Shown here: in pieces, positions 51,719-60,364 of the stretch
Layout of the letters: each line of letters opens with the position of its first letter
How positions within the stretch are numbered: the stretch's first letter is position 1
NCBI RefSeq assembly: GCF_000239695.1
Contig: NZ_JH470338.1
Location: forward strand, 686,328-750,327
Origin: Actinomyces graevenitzii C83
Lineage (GTDB): Bacteria > Actinomycetota > Actinomycetes > Actinomycetales > Actinomycetaceae
Direction of reading: 5' to 3'
DNA: 64,000 nucleotides
Made by a program: the position numbers and the translations under genes
The notes under the pieces: model-generated
The model's input: only the letters and a program-made list of their open reading frames with translations
Databases searched by the model: none
Told to the model about the DNA's origin: nothing

Positions 51719-53566
51719 GTGACTCAAAGCCCTGCTCAGATTGCTGCCCAAACCTCGTCACCGCTCATTCATGAGCTAGAAGAAACCTGGAGCGTGCCAT
51801 GGTTGCTGGCCGACCGGGTTAAGCGGCTACCTGACAAGCCGCTGGTGGCCAAGCGTAACGCCGCTGGTGACGGTTGGGATGAGGTAAGCGCCCGCCAATT
51901 CCAAAGTGAAGTAGATACCCTAGCGCGCGGCCTAGTTGGTCTAGGTCTAGAAGCTGGTCAGCGCGTGGGCATCATGGCCCACACCTCCTATGAGTGGATG
52001 CTTATCGACATGGCGATCTCCCGCGCCGGGCTGGTTAGCGTGCCGATCTATGAAACTTCCTCTTCTGAGCAGATCCAGTGGATTCTAACTAACGCACAGG
52101 TGCGTCTAGTTTTCACTGAGAACGCCAAGCTAGCCAAGCTGGTTTACCAGGCCTCCCAGGAAGCTAAGCAGCAGGTTTCGGTGTTCTCCCTGGCTGATGA
52201 GGCTATTGCCAAGGTCAACAGCGCCGGCGAGAACATCGACATGGATGTGGTGGAGCAGCGTACCAAGGCTCTGCGTATCGACGACATTTACTCCATCGTT
52301 TACACCTCGGGCACCACCGGCCGCCCCAAGGGTGCAGTACTAACCCACCGTAACGCTGCTGGCCTACCCCATAACGGTGTGGACTGGATTCCCCAGGTGC
52401 TGCGCGGCGAGGATGTGCGCCTGCTGCTGTTCTTGCCGCTAGCCCACGTCTATGCGCGTTTCTTGCAGCTGCTAGCTATTGGTGGCGACGGCGTGGTGGG
52501 CCACTGCGCAAACGTTAAGACCCTGCTACCTGACCTACAGTCTTTCCACCCCACCTACCTGCTATGTGTACCGCGCGTTTTGGAAAAGGTTTACAACGCT
52601 GCCGACGCTAAGGCCGGCTCAGGCACCAAGCTGAAGATTTTCCGTTGGGCTGCCAAGGTGGCTATTACCTATTCGCGTGCCCTGGATGAAGGGGGCCCCT
52701 CTACTTCTTTGAAGCTCGCCCACCGCGCGGCTGACCGCCTGGTTTACTCCACTTTGCGTTCCATGCTGGGTGGAAACGTACGCTACGTGATTTCTGGTGG
52801 CGGCCCGCTAGGTGAGCGTCTGGGTCACTTCTACCGTGGCGTGGGCATGAGCGTGCTTGAAGGCTATGGCCTGACTGAAACCATTGGCCCTGCCACCGTT
52901 AACACTGCGGTGCAGTCCAAGATTGGTACTGTTGGCCCGCCGGTTACCGGCAACAGCGTGCGCGTAACCGTAGATGGCGACATTGAAATTAAGGGTATCG
53001 GCGTTTTTGCCGGCTACCTGAACAATGATGAAGCCAACGCGGAAGCTTTCACCGCTGACGGCTGGCTGCGCACCGGTGACATTGGTTCGCTCGACGAGGA
53101 CGGCTACCTGCGTATCACCGGACGCCGCAAGGAACTGATCATTACTGCCGGCGGTAAGAACGTAGCTCCGGCCATTTTGGAAGACCGCCTGCGTGGTCAC
53201 CCGCTGGTAAGCCAGGTGGTAGTGGTTGGTGACAACCAGCCTTTCATCTCTGCCCTAATCACGCTAGATGCGGACATGCTGCCCCAGTGGCTTAAGAACC
53301 ACGGCCTAGAAGAGATGAGCGTGGAACAGGCCGCGAAGAACCCTGAGGTACTAGCGGCTCTAGACCGCGCCGTCGAACGCACCAACGAGGCAGTCTCCCG
53401 GGCGGAATCTATCCGCTCTTTCCGCGTGCTCACCGATGACTTCACTGAAGCCAATGGTTTGCTTACCCCCTCGCTGAAGGTTAAGCGCGCAGCGGCACTG
53501 GCTAAGTATGCGGACGTAGTTGACTCTATCTACGCCTCCAAGGCCAGCTCCATGCCCACCGACTGA
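51719..53566 (+). CDS. Long-chain fatty acid-CoA ligase (FadD15-like)
   Basis: This AMP-forming ligase has 615 residues. The P-loop-like YTSGTTGRPKGA lies near residue 198, GYGLTETIGPAT near 380, and the hinge-and-lysine motifs GDIGSLDEDGYLRITGRRKELIITAGGKNVAP near 450-480. The catalytic Lys is replaced in the far C-terminus by KVKR. It activates fatty acids with ATP and CoA for lipid synthesis or breakdown. The GTG start is set by the -10 element. A strong hairpin 73 bp downstream ends the transcript. Confidence 0.92.
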   Translation: MTQSPAQIAAQTSSPLIHELEETWSVPWLLADRVKRLPDKPLVAKRNAAGDGWDEVSARQFQSEVDTLARGLVGLGLEAGQRVGIMAHTSYEWMLIDMAISRAGLVSVPIYETSSSEQIQWILTNAQVRLVFTENAKLAKLVYQASQEAKQQVSVFSLADEAIAKVNSAGENIDMDVVEQRTKALRIDDIYSIVYTSGTTGRPKGAVLTHRNAAGLPHNGVDWIPQVLRGEDVRLLLFLPLAHVYARFLQLLAIGGDGVVGHCANVKTLLPDLQSFHPTYLLCVPRVLEKVYNAADAKAGSGTKLKIFRWAAKVAITYSRALDEGGPSTSLKLAHRAADRLVYSTLRSMLGGNVRYVISGGGPLGERLGHFYRGVGMSVLEGYGLTETIGPATVNTAVQSKIGTVGPPVTGNSVRVTVDGDIEIKGIGVFAGYLNNDEANAEAFTADGWLRTGDIGSLDEDGYLRITGRRKELIITAGGKNVAPAILEDRLRGHPLVSQVVVVGDNQPFISALITLDADMLPQWLKNHGLEEMSVEQAAKNPEVLAALDRAVERTNEAVSRAESIRSFRVLTDDFTEANGLLTPSLKVKRAAALAKYADVVDSIYASKASSMPTD

Positions 53567-53586
53567 CGCACAGCACCTGTAAACAC

Positions 53587-53635
53587 CACAGGTAAGTACA
53601 GTCAAACACAGGTAACCACAGTCAAATACAGGTAA
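53587..53635. repeat. 20-bp tandem repeat, about 2.4 units
   Basis: The unit CACAGGTAAnnACAGTCAAA occurs at 53587-53606 and 53607-53626 and begins again at 53627. It lies between the fadD stop codon and its terminator. Confidence 0.85.
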
Positions 53636-53638
53636 TTT

Positions 53639-53685
53639 CATCCCTTCCCTATAAAAATAACGCGTATTTTTATAGGGAAGGGATG
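53639..53685 (+). terminator. Long perfect hairpin after fadD
   Basis: Arms of 21 bp (53639-53659 with 53665-53685) pair without mismatch around ACGCG, followed by ATTTT. The AT-rich inner stem and the tail fit a terminator of fadD; the minus-strand side could also stop rsgA. Confidence 0.8.
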
Positions 53686-53710
53686 ATTTTAGGTGTAACT
53701 GTAAGGGATA

Positions 53711-53845
53711 GTTCTAGATGTAAATTTTGAGTTCTAGATGTAAACCTTTTGGGTATAACTAGTGGCCGGGCAGATTTTAACTGCAACGACGACGTCGCCC
53801 CACTGCCCCAGCCGGCAAGCAGCTACAGGCCGGCAAGCAGTTACA
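53711..53845. repeat. Two further short direct-repeat pairs
   Basis: GTTCTAGATGTAAA occurs at 53711-53724 and 53731-53744 (period 20), and a 17-bp word at 53811-53827 recurs at 53829-53845 with one mismatch (period 18). They fill the gap between the hairpin and the rsgA stop. Confidence 0.8.
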
Positions 53846-53850
53846 TGTAG

Positions 53851-54948
53851 TTAGTTACCCCGGCCTTTAAGCCGCATAGTCTCACGCCTACCCCGAGTGT
53901 TATCCCGGCTAGCAGTGCGTTGAGATTGGCGCGCCAGACGAGCATCACGGTTAAGCTCATTACGCTCAGACTCCCGGCGCATCCGCTGGTAGCGCTCCAA
54001 CACCTCTGGGCTTAAGTCGCCTTGAGTTAAAGCCTGGCCCACAGCGCAGCCCGGCTCACCACTATGACTACAGTCGCGATAGCGGCATTGCTCAGCCAGG
54101 GCAGCGATCTGCGTGAAAGTTTGGTCTACCGCCTCAGCGTCCGGGGTGGCCCCCAAAGCCCTAATTCCAGGGGTGTCAATAATATTTACCTCCCCCTGCA
54201 ACAGTTGGCGTGAAGTGGTGGTGTGGCGGCCTTTACCATCCGCCGCCCGCACTTTACCGGTAGCGAGGCTGGTCCCTAAAAGCGCATTGGTAAGCGTGGA
54301 TTTACCCGCACCTGAGCGTCCCACCAGCACTAAAGTATCCCCGGGGATAAAGCTTTCTTTTAGCCTAGCTACCGCCTGGGTGTCGGTGGTGTTTAGCGCC
54401 GTCACCGACTCCACCAAGGGCTCGCATTGCTCAATTGCGCCCTGGATTTCTTGGCCCGCCACCAGGTCTGCTTTGGTTAGCACTACCCGCGCCCTGATGG
54501 CACTGGCGTGGGCTATTGCCACAAACCGCTCGACCCGCCCAATTGAGAAGGCCGGCTGTAATGGCTCTACGATCACTAGCTCATCTACATTGGCGGCGAT
54601 GGCCTGGCTGAGCCCAAACCCGCTGGCGGCAGGGCGTTCAATGTAGCTGGTGCGCGGCATGATTTCTACGGCGTGGGCGGCAGCTTCCCCATGGTTTTGT
54701 ACCGCATCAGCTAGCGCCACCCAGTCACCTACCACCGGGGGCCATAGCGGGTGGTCCGTGCAGTTACCGGGGGTTGCCAGCGTGATAGCGACGACGCCGT
54801 CGCCCTTAACGTCTGAGCCTTGCGTTATCTGGGCGCTAAAGGCACCTCGATGCACAGCCACTACCTGCGCTAAGGAAATATCTTCACCGTAGTTCATTTG
54901 GGCGACAGCGAAATATGCCTGTACCCGCGCTGTTTTAGTGCTCATCAT
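53851..54948 (-). CDS. rsgA: Ribosome small-subunit-dependent GTPase A
   Basis: This circularly permuted GTPase of 365 residues has an OB-fold N-terminal domain, then the motifs in permuted order: TKADLV (G4), the GRSGAGKSTLTNALLG P-loop (G1), and DTPGIRALG (G3). A zinc finger follows (CRYRDCSHSGEPGC). The C-terminal 45 residues are Arg-rich. RsgA helps mature the 30S subunit. GGGAGAAC precedes the start ATG; the first two codons are both ATG. Confidence 0.93.
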   Translation of the reverse strand: MMSTKTARVQAYFAVAQMNYGEDISLAQVVAVHRGAFSAQITQGSDVKGDGVVAITLATPGNCTDHPLWPPVVGDWVALADAVQNHGEAAAHAVEIMPRTSYIERPAASGFGLSQAIAANVDELVIVEPLQPAFSIGRVERFVAIAHASAIRARVVLTKADLVAGQEIQGAIEQCEPLVESVTALNTTDTQAVARLKESFIPGDTLVLVGRSGAGKSTLTNALLGTSLATGKVRAADGKGRHTTTSRQLLQGEVNIIDTPGIRALGATPDAEAVDQTFTQIAALAEQCRYRDCSHSGEPGCAVGQALTQGDLSPEVLERYQRMRRESERNELNRDARLARQSQRTASRDNTRGRRETMRLKGRGN

Positions 54949-54975
54949 GTTCTCCCGCTCGCTAAAGCACCCCGG

Positions 54976-55749
54976 CTAGAGGGCCTCACGCCGTAAACCT
55001 TGACGCAACCGTTTCATAGCATGCCAAACCAAACCAACCCCAACCAACGCCCAGGCCGCAGCCACCACTAAATCCATTAACGCAGCGGCAGGGTTTAACA
55101 CCAAGGCCGGCTGATTAAAGCAGCGCGCTAACGGAGTCACATAACTAAACCAAGACAGCCAAACCGGATAATACTTAACCGGCACAATCACGCCAGTAAA
55201 AATCGGCAACAAAGCAGTCACCGTGTTAGCCCCAGCATACGGGTCAGACAAATCTACCCCGATACCACCAGCACCAACCCCTAACAACACCCCGCAAACC
55301 AGGGACAAGCCAAACAAGCCCAGCAAACTAGCCAAGTTAGGATGCCCAACCTGCCCCCAAGCCACTAGCCGCACCCCTAACAGGGCGATCACCGCCGTCG
55401 TCGTAGCAAAAATAACCGGCACTACCGCCGCAGCTAACCAATAAGCAGCATCAAAACGCCTCCAAGAATGAACCTCTTGGAACACCCCCAAGTGACGGTC
55501 CGTTGCCACGCGGCTAACCATCCCCGAACAAATCGCGCTCGTGAAAGACACGCAAGTAGCCACATAAGCAGTACGCAGCAACTGGGTTGAATGCAGATCC
55601 GCCCCGAAAAGCAGGCTATAAACAATCTCTAAAACCGGGATCACCAGCAGCGACACCAGGGCCGTACCAAGAGTAGCGAAAATAGTGGAACTCGCCCGGG
55701 AAATAGCCACCCCGTCAACCAAGCGCGCCCAAAAATTAGCCGGCCCCAT
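54976..55749 (-). CDS. ABC-2 type permease, second subunit
   Basis: This 257-residue protein has six predicted membrane helices in the ABC-2 pattern and a polar stretch SDPYAGANT before the fifth. Its ATG (55749) shares a base with the previous stop (TGATG), and GGAGG lies just before it inside the upstream gene. It would form a heterodimer with the other permease and use the ATPase encoded upstream. The last gene of the operon. Confidence 0.83.
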   Translation of the reverse strand: MGPANFWARLVDGVAISRASSTIFATLGTALVSLLVIPVLEIVYSLLFGADLHSTQLLRTAYVATCVSFTSAICSGMVSRVATDRHLGVFQEVHSWRRFDAAYWLAAAVVPVIFATTTAVIALLGVRLVAWGQVGHPNLASLLGLFGLSLVCGVLLGVGAGGIGVDLSDPYAGANTVTALLPIFTGVIVPVKYYPVWLSWFSYVTPLARCFNQPALVLNPAAALMDLVVAAAWALVGVGLVWHAMKRLRQGLRREAL

Positions 55750-56495
55750 CAAACCACCTCCAAGGTTCCCGCTTTGCAAGCTAACCGCAAGCAACGGCGC
55801 CCCAGCACCCAGCCTAAAACCAGCCAAGCAACACTAGTAAGCAGCCAAGCACATGCCTGCGACCAAGAAAAACCATGCACCAGCATCCGGTAAGCACTAC
55901 TAAGCGGCAGCCCTTTACCCAGCCAAGCCAGCCAGGGCGGCATAGTGGTATCAGTGAAAACAATGCCAGAGACAATCAACACCGGGATCAGTAACAACCC
56001 CTCATAGGTGATGGCGTTAGGAGTGAGCACAAAAATCCCGGCCACAACATAACTAACCACCAAACAGGCCACAAAGAAAGCTAACTGGGCCCCCACCAGC
56101 GCCAACAACCTACGCCAAGGCGTGAACGTGACATCCCAGTTAAGCACCGCCCAAGTCAGCCAAGCGGTAGGAAAAGCCAGCAAACCAAACAAAGCCGCCG
56201 CGCTGACCACGCTCGCTACCGCTTTAAGCGCCCCGATCGGGGCGATCACTAACTGCACCAGGGTGCCTTTAAAACGCTCAAAACCCACAATCCCGGCCGC
56301 TGCGGTAACCGTGGTCCACATGCCGATCGACCCACCACGCAGCCAAGCAGCGGTAGGGTCAACCCCGCCCCAAGCACGCTGCGCTAAATACTGGATCAAC
56401 GTGGTAGTTAAGGTAGCCACCAGCATTAACTGCACGAAATAAGGCACTGAAATAAATTGGCGAAACTGGAAAGCCAACATGCGCAGCATTCTCAT
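55749..56495 (-). CDS. ABC-2 type permease, first subunit
   Basis: This 248-residue protein also has six predicted helices. The start ATG 56495 overlaps the ATPase stop by one base (TAATG), which rules out the longer frame. MRMLRMLAFQFRQF is a basic amphipathic start typical of ABC-2 permeases. It probably exports the peptide or another hydrophobic compound, or removes it from the membrane as immunity. Confidence 0.83.
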   Translation of the reverse strand: MRMLRMLAFQFRQFISVPYFVQLMLVATLTTTLIQYLAQRAWGGVDPTAAWLRGGSIGMWTTVTAAAGIVGFERFKGTLVQLVIAPIGALKAVASVVSAAALFGLLAFPTAWLTWAVLNWDVTFTPWRRLLALVGAQLAFFVACLVVSYVVAGIFVLTPNAITYEGLLLIPVLIVSGIVFTDTTMPPWLAWLGKGLPLSSAYRMLVHGFSWSQACAWLLTSVAWLVLGWVLGRRCLRLACKAGTLEVV

Positions 56496-57454
56496 TAGCG
56501 TGCAAGCCTGTCTGCCATAGCTAAATAAGCCTGTTCCAAGCTGGCCGGACGACACAAGTAATCCGCCGGTAACCGGCCAAACAGGCGTTTAAGCTCTGCT
56601 TCTAAGGCCGCAGAGCTTTGGGCTTGAGGCCAGTAGATAGTGTGCAGCCACTGGGCCGATAGCGGCCTGCGTTCGTGTACGACGGCGCCCGGCAGTAACT
56701 CGCTTAGCTTCAGGAGGCCATCTTGGGCTGGGGTCAGGGTGAAAGTAGAGCAGCGGTCAAACCCCGCACAGGCGGCAATGTCTTGCACCTGGCCGCTAAT
56801 AACTAGTTTACCGGCGCCGATCAGGCTGATCTGGTCGGCGAGTTCTTCTACTTCAGCCATGGAATGAGAAGTAAGTAGCACAGCTACCCCTTGACGGGCC
56901 AGGCGAGAGACAAGATCACGGATTTCCAGTGATATATCCGGGTCTAAGCCAGTAGTGGGTTCGTCTAGAAACAAGATACGCGGCTCGTGCAGCAGGGCCC
57001 GGGCGATGTGTAAACGCTGTTTCATACCACGCGAGAAACCGCTTACTTTAGTGTCAGCGTACTGGGTTAACTGCACGTCTTGCAGTACCTGGGCTACACG
57101 CTGGTGACGTTTAGCGCTAGGCACGCCCTGAATATCAGCAAAGAAACACAGGTTTTGTTGCGCGCTAGCACGCGGGTAGAAACCTAGATCCCCACCCAAC
57201 ACCAGCCCTAATTTACGTCGGGCACTGGTTGGGTTTTTAACCGCATCCACGCCAGCGATTTTGACGCTACCACTATCTGGCTGTAGGAGCGTGGTCAACA
57301 TTTTAACGGTAGTAGTTTTACCTGCACCGTTAGGGCCTAACAGGGCATGAATCTGGCCGTAGTTAATATCCAGGCTTAATCCGTTAACAGCCACAAACTT
57401 GCCCTTGTTGAAGCTGCGTTTAAGATCGCGAGCTTCCACCGCAATATCTGCCAT
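56495..57454 (-). CDS. ABC transporter ATPase (DrrA/multidrug type)
   Basis: This 319-residue ATPase has Walker A LLGPNGAGKTT, Q-loop region KLGLVLGGDLGF, signature FSRGMKQRLHIARALL (SRG instead of SGG), Walker B RILFLDEPTTGLDPD and an H-loop in LLTSHSM. A C-terminal domain of about 90 residues follows. ATG 57454 lies 2 bp after the helical-repeat protein's stop with GGTGAG at seven bases. Both permeases follow in the same operon. Confidence 0.9.
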   Translation of the reverse strand: MADIAVEARDLKRSFNKGKFVAVNGLSLDINYGQIHALLGPNGAGKTTTVKMLTTLLQPDSGSVKIAGVDAVKNPTSARRKLGLVLGGDLGFYPRASAQQNLCFFADIQGVPSAKRHQRVAQVLQDVQLTQYADTKVSGFSRGMKQRLHIARALLHEPRILFLDEPTTGLDPDISLEIRDLVSRLARQGVAVLLTSHSMAEVEELADQISLIGAGKLVISGQVQDIAACAGFDRCSTFTLTPAQDGLLKLSELLPGAVVHERRPLSAQWLHTIYWPQAQSSAALEAELKRLFGRLPADYLCRPASLEQAYLAMADRLAR

Positions 57455-57455
57455 A

Positions 57456-58589
57456 TTAAAACTCACCTATATGTTTAATACCCAACACATCAGAGCGTCT
57501 TAACTCTAATACCAAGTTCGCTTCTTTGTCGCGTCCCATCTTATGAAGAGCTGCAACCATTACTTCACGTAAACGAGCAACTGAACCAATAGCACCAATT
57601 GATGCCATGTAACCAACTGCTATTGGAGCCAATTTGCAAACTTCTTTATAATCGCCAGATATATAACGCATTAATACATATTCGGCCAATGCTTCCGGAT
57701 AGTAATCATAAGCCACATTATGAGTTTGCTCAAGATTATCGCGAAGAACTGCGCTAGCATCTTCGAACTGACCTAATCGAGTGAGAAGTTGAGCTTTATT
57801 AATGAGTATTTGACTACGATACCTACCGGCACGAGAAGCAACATCAACACAAACTTCAGATAAATCAAATCTAGACAAAGAATCTAATGCTTTATGCAAA
57901 ACAATAGATTCATTTCCTGAATGCATTTTAACTTCAATCAAAGCTTGAAGATTGTAGAAAAGTGCTAAATCTAGTATTGAACCCGCATCAGAATTCAGAT
58001 AAAGATCATAGCCGCGTTGCAGCTCTCTCTGCGCAAGATCTGGATTACCCAGACGTTTTAGATAGAATGCAGCTTTTCGATGCACCGCACCATATGCTTG
58101 CGAAGATCCAGAAGCAGCATTTTCTGCTCTCTCAAAAGTAACAGTCGCACTTTCGTCTGCGACTGCAGAATAGACACTCCCGAGGATAATTAACGTTTCA
58201 TAATTATGGATTAAACTGGCGTTCTCAGAACGACCCTTGAGACCTTTCACAACCGCGTGATAGTTCCCAAAAAACATAACTAGAGAGTCAACAACAGAAG
58301 CCAATGCATCATCACTGGAAGCTGATACTGCTTTCACCAGAGCATCCTCTGCCACAGTTTTCGAGCCAGCAATTTCAACGTGAGCTTTATAAAATTTTAA
58401 AGGATCAGGAAAATACCTAACACCTAAATCTGTAACATATACCGGAGCGGCCACAGTCCTAACACGAGGAGCTGGCAACCCGCTCAGGGCAGAATGCACT
58501 ATATTTACTCGTTCCGCAAGTGCCGGAGATACCGGTTTTCCACTAATACCTCTGTACAGCGATTCTACACTAGCTAAAACTTCAGACAT
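57456..58589 (-). CDS. Helical-repeat (TPR-like) protein of unknown function
   Basis: I do not recognise this 377-residue protein. Its C-terminal two thirds look like degenerate TPR helices: AAFYLKRLGNPDLAQRELQRGYDLY, AQLLTRLGQFEDASAVLRDNLEQ and a last pair ending in KMGRDKEANLVLELR. No DNA-binding motif is seen in the N-terminal 100 residues, unlike RRNPP regulators. GAGGTG lies 8 bases before ATG 58589. It lies 42 bp after the small peptide gene and 2 bp before the ATPase. The region is markedly AT-richer than the ABC genes. It may sense or bind the peptide (inference). Confidence 0.72.
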   Translation of the reverse strand: MSEVLASVESLYRGISGKPVSPALAERVNIVHSALSGLPAPRVRTVAAPVYVTDLGVRYFPDPLKFYKAHVEIAGSKTVAEDALVKAVSASSDDALASVVDSLVMFFGNYHAVVKGLKGRSENASLIHNYETLIILGSVYSAVADESATVTFERAENAASGSSQAYGAVHRKAAFYLKRLGNPDLAQRELQRGYDLYLNSDAGSILDLALFYNLQALIEVKMHSGNESIVLHKALDSLSRFDLSEVCVDVASRAGRYRSQILINKAQLLTRLGQFEDASAVLRDNLEQTHNVAYDYYPEALAEYVLMRYISGDYKEVCKLAPIAVGYMASIGAIGSVARLREVMVAALHKMGRDKEANLVLELRRSDVLGIKHIGEF

Positions 58590-58631
58590 TAGTGTGTCAC
58601 CTCAATCTCCGACACCCACGAAACTATCTAT

Positions 58632-58739
58632 TCACAGCCCAGGGGTCCCGTGATTCCAGCCCTGCATCATCTCACCAAAGATTTTTGCAGTAGCTACATC
58701 AATCATCTCAGTAACCTGTTCGATATCTTTATCTTTCAT
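58632..58739 (-). CDS. 35-residue peptide gene heading the ABC operon
   Basis: The short frame encodes MKDKDIEQVTEMIDV, then ATAKIFGEMMQGW and a C-terminal NHGTPGL. The ribosome-binding site GAGGAG is nine bases before ATG 58739 and a promoter-like pair lies upstream, so it is likely translated. The acidic amphipathic N-terminal half could be a leader, and the tail NHGTPGL a core or signal; no modification enzyme, Cys, or double-glycine cleavage site is seen. Next to an exporter and a TPR-like protein, it may be a pheromone or bacteriocin precursor. No family is recognised. Confidence 0.6.
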   Translation of the reverse strand: MKDKDIEQVTEMIDVATAKIFGEMMQGWNHGTPGL

Positions 58740-58789
58740 AATCGAAAGCTCCTCATATACATCATGAGATCAGATTTAATCTCAAGTTG

Positions 58790-58819
58790 AGCATAACCTA
58801 ACATAGCGACACATGGCAA
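58790..58819 (-). promoter_or_regulatory. Promoter of the peptide operon
   Basis: On the minus strand TTGCCA (58819-58814) and TATGCT (58795-58790) are spaced by 18 bases. The predicted leader is about 45 bases long and contains a 6-bp hairpin around GAGAT/ATCTC before the GAGGAG site. Confidence 0.5.
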
Positions 58820-58836
58820 GCATCATTTTAGGAAGG

Positions 58837-58923
58837 TGACACATTGACAGCAGAACACCAACTACCCTCATATTTGTCATAGCACAGTGTCAAATTTGAA
58901 TAGAACGTTCCAAAAAACGTTCT
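58837..58923. promoter_or_regulatory. Cluster of TGACA/TGTCA words and a 22-bp inverted repeat
   Basis: TGACA occurs at 58837-58841 and 58845-58849, TGTCA at 58875-58879 and 58888-58892. AGAACGTT at 58902-58909 and its complement at 58916-58923 form an inverted repeat with a 6-base centre. They lie upstream of the peptide operon promoter and could bind a regulator. The rest of this 396-base gap (58924-59090) is GC-rich, C-biased sequence in which I see only weak GCCGTCGC repeats. Confidence 0.4.
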
Positions 58924-59091
58924 AACCAGGGCGGGCGCCGTCGCCAAACCCTAAGCAGCCCGGCACCCAGCGCCGTCGCCACAGCCTCAGCACCCCGCCG
59001 AGCAGCCGTCGCTACCGCCGAGCCCCTACCCCACCAGCACGTACGGGGGGTCAGCCAAAAAACTTCCGCGCAGGAAATTTTCCAAAACAGG

Positions 59092-59119
59092 TTGCAGATC
59101 ACAAAAAGAGTGTTACTAT
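59092..59119 (+). promoter_or_regulatory. Promoter of the ROK-led sugar operon
   Basis: TTGCAG at 59092-59097 and TACTAT at 59114-59119 are 16 bases apart. A perfect 11-bp palindrome, GGAAATTTTCC, lies just upstream at 59073-59083 and may be an operator for the ROK protein. Confidence 0.5.
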
Positions 59120-59134
59120 TTCGGCACTGGAGTT

Positions 59135-60364
59135 ATGAAAGCTCCTTTCAAAACCTTCGGCGATGACGCCCAGCCACCGCCTTCCATCAGTGAAGATTGG
59201 ACGGACATGAGCACCGCTCACCCGGGTCTAGCTAGCGCTATAGACTCCAACGCTAACTTGCCAGTAGTTTGCCCCATCTCCCTCACGGCGCGCCAAGCCC
59301 GCATCGCGGCCACCGCCGTCGACCAAATGCGCTTTAACGGCACCACCACCATCCAAAAAATCGCCACCTTAACCGGAACCAGCCACACTACCGCCGGCAT
59401 CCTACTTAAACAGCTAGCCAACTTTGGGCTAGTACACACTGACTCGGTAGCCAAATCCCAAGGCGGACGCCCTGCCCGCAACCTGGCCATCAGCCCCAAA
59501 GCTGGCCTAGTAATAGGCATTGACCTGCGCAGCAATGACCTAATCATTGCCGCTATGACACTGGCCGGCAACGTAATCACCTGCCAACGCGCCCCCATCA
59601 CCCGCAGCAACGCCAACCAGCGCTTAGAGCAGCTGTGCTCAATAATTGAAGATTTCACCCGGCCACTAATTAAAAGCTACGGCCCGCTTTGCGCCATCGG
59701 CATGTCCACCACCGGCATTATCACCCCCACCGGCCGCGTAGACCGCTCAGATCAGGTGCCGGTTTTTGACAACTTCCCCCTCGGCCACCACCTGCGTATG
59801 CGTTTTGGGGTTAATGTGCGCATCGAAAACGATATTAACTGCGCAGCCTGGGGAGAATTTGCCACCCGCACCCAAAACGGCACCCTAGAGTCAAATGATG
59901 ACCTGCTGTTCGTTGACCTAGTTGAAGGCTTAAACACCGGGCTGATCATGAACGGTCAGCTCCACCGTGGGCGCACCTACAACGCCGGCGAAATCATGGA
60001 CGCGCTGCCCTGGCATGAACAAAGCGATAAGCCCACGCGCAAGCAAATGCTAACCGACATAGTAGGCCCCCTGGCCCTAGTGGTAGACCCCAGCACCGTG
60101 GTGGTTTCACTGCCAATTAACAGCAGCTTTTCAGCCCAGCAGCTACGTCAAGAACTTTCACGCACCCTGCCCCAAGGGGCCCCGGCCCTAAATGTAGAAG
60201 CCAGCCTACACGGGCCCTGCGCCCCCACCGTGGGGGCACTGGCACTGGCACTTGAACAAGCAGATAAACGAATTTTGGCAGCACACACCACCACCTACGC
60301 CCCTACTTCCTGCGCGCAGCTAGTGCCCGCCTGCCAAATCCCTAACCCCAAAGAGAGGTCATAA
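59135..60364 (+). CDS. ROK-family transcriptional regulator (NagC/XylR-like)
   Basis: This 409-residue protein joins a winged helix (about residues 50-110, TIQKIATLTGTSHTTAGILLKQLANFGLV) to a ROK domain (125-390). GLVIGIDLRSNDL and GLNTGLIMNGQLHRG are degenerate nucleotide-binding motifs. The ROK zinc motif CxCGxxGC and the ExGH catalytic stretch are absent, so it should act only as a sugar-sensing repressor or activator. GGAG lies close to ATG 59135; ATG 59207 is possible. It overlaps the oxidoreductase gene by one base. Confidence 0.85.
   Translation: MKAPFKTFGDDAQPPPSISEDWTDMSTAHPGLASAIDSNANLPVVCPISLTARQARIAATAVDQMRFNGTTTIQKIATLTGTSHTTAGILLKQLANFGLVHTDSVAKSQGGRPARNLAISPKAGLVIGIDLRSNDLIIAAMTLAGNVITCQRAPITRSNANQRLEQLCSIIEDFTRPLIKSYGPLCAIGMSTTGIITPTGRVDRSDQVPVFDNFPLGHHLRMRFGVNVRIENDINCAAWGEFATRTQNGTLESNDDLLFVDLVEGLNTGLIMNGQLHRGRTYNAGEIMDALPWHEQSDKPTRKQMLTDIVGPLALVVDPSTVVVSLPINSSFSAQQLRQELSRTLPQGAPALNVEASLHGPCAPTVGALALALEQADKRILAAHTTTYAPTSCAQLVPACQIPNPKERS

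Noticed and set aside
53587-53744. Possible CRISPR array in the fadD-rsgA gap
   Set aside because: The 20-bp units are adjacent without spacers and there are no cas genes.
58890-59102. Minus-strand frame of 70 codons in the gap before the ROK gene
   Set aside because: It has no ribosome-binding site, overlaps the ROK promoter and two palindromes, and its GC-rich stretch gives open frames by composition.
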